From: Sulfurimonadaceae bacterium
Lineage (GTDB): Bacteria; Campylobacterota; Campylobacteria; Campylobacterales; Sulfurimonadaceae
Direction: 5' to 3'
Assembly (NCBI GenBank): GCA_030610325.1
Contig: JAUWRZ010000137.1
Coordinates: forward strand, 1 to 6,117
Length of the DNA: 6,117 nt
Part shown: positions 5,791-6,117 of the stretch, one piece after another
How positions within the stretch are numbered: position 1 is the stretch's first letter
Layout: each line of letters begins with the position of its first letter
Notes under the pieces: model-generated
What the model was told of the DNA's origin: nothing
Database searches by the model: none
The model's input: only the letters and a program-made list of their open reading frames with translations
Program-made: the position numbers and the translations under genes

Positions 5791-6117
5791 GGATCCACTT
5801 CAATAGCTCTTTTGGCACACTTTTTTTGGTACCGTTCTCAAGATATTTGTGCCCCTCTACCGCTTCTCCCTTCTCAAAACGTATCTCTGATTTCATATGG
5901 CCTTCGGGATAGTACTCTTTGGAGACTCCCTCTTTCAGACCATCTTCAAAGATAGTCACGAACCGTAGTCCTCCGGTCTCATAATATTTTTTTGCGACAC
6001 CATGCTCTTTGCCATGGATAAATGGTACTGCAGAAGCCAAAAGACCGGTGGGGTAGAACTTCTTCTCGACGCCATCAGACCAGCCATCTTTAAAGTGCAC
6101 TTCTGTCTTAAGTTCAC
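5768..6117 (-). CDS. YwqK/MORN_2 repeat protein, 3' part (partial)
   Basis: The frame runs open through the right edge (ELKTEVHFKDGW at the edge), so the start is outside the window and 116 residues are seen. An internal GTG at 6100 need not be the start. About four tandem repeats of roughly 23 residues follow the MORN_2 pattern F.DG...G..K.YY.TG: HFKDGWSDGVEKKFYPTG, FIHGKEHGVAKKYYETG, FEDGLKEGVSKEYYPEG and FEKGEAVEGHKYLENG. A short tail KSVPKELLKWIQPNSGLF ends at TAA. Such repeats form beta-hairpin stacks and are annotated as YwqK-family antitoxin-like proteins, but many occur without a toxin, so I would not assign a toxin-antitoxin role. No signal peptide can be judged without the N-terminus. 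Confidence 0.85.
   Translation of the reverse strand, partial: ELKTEVHFKDGWSDGVEKKFYPTGLLASAVPFIHGKEHGVAKKYYETGGLRFVTIFEDGLKEGVSKEYYPEGHMKSEIRFEKGEAVEGHKYLENGTKKSVPKELLKWIQPNSGLF

Noticed and set aside
5768..6117. YwqK-like gene as the antitoxin of a toxin-antitoxin pair
   Set aside because: No toxin-like partner is visible inside the window, and MORN_2 repeat proteins commonly occur alone; the upstream side lies outside the window.
1..6117. CRISPR array, origin, or complete insertion sequence
   Set aside because: No spaced direct repeats, no clustered DnaA-type boxes, and no paired terminal inverted repeats around the transposase fragment were seen.

Overview
The window looks like chromosomal DNA of a Campylobacterota bacterium (Sulfurimonas/Sulfurovum type). 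This is inferred from the style of the sensor kinase (H-box followed by QWRQP), the pairing of a periplasmic di-haem peroxidase with DsbD, tight gene packing and AT-leaning composition. I cannot fix the genus from the sequence alone.

Layout. Bases 1-401 are a scrap zone: the last 47 codons of an unrecognised lysine/glutamate-rich protein on the + strand (2-145) meet, tail to tail, a decayed N-terminal piece of an IS1380-type transposase on the - strand (162-401). Bases 391-2079 (-) encode a complete membrane-anchored PAS-PAS histidine kinase without a response regulator in view. Its gene and upstream region are visibly AT-richer than the right half (two sampled 60-base lines: 25% GC at 601-660, 13% at 2101-2160, against 50-52% at 3001-3060 and 5041-5100). 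A perfect 16-bp palindrome lies just upstream of its start. Between the kinase and the next gene are a tRNA-like T-arm/acceptor remnant (2205-2232) and a 7-bp hairpin (2236-2265).

The right two thirds form a redox module. A di-haem cytochrome c peroxidase (2668-3750, -) is followed, with overlapping stop and start, by a small exported thioredoxin-fold protein with a CPEC motif (2279-2668, -). Divergent from them is a full-length DsbD (3960-5759, +), which carries reducing power from cytoplasmic thioredoxin to periplasmic thiols. The plausible logic is that DsbD reduces the small thioredoxin and/or haem-binding cysteines, while the peroxidase removes H2O2 with electrons from cytochrome c.

The intergenic region 3751-3959 is the most informative regulatory stretch. 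It holds two different Crp/Fnr-type palindromes, one facing each gene, each centred about 41.5 to 42.5 bp upstream of the start predicted from a good -10 box. This arrangement also settles the peroxidase start codon, because the longer ATG lies inside the -10 box.

The window ends with the 3' part of a YwqK/MORN_2-repeat gene (5768-6117, -), convergent with dsbD, whose last codons contain a terminator-like hairpin.
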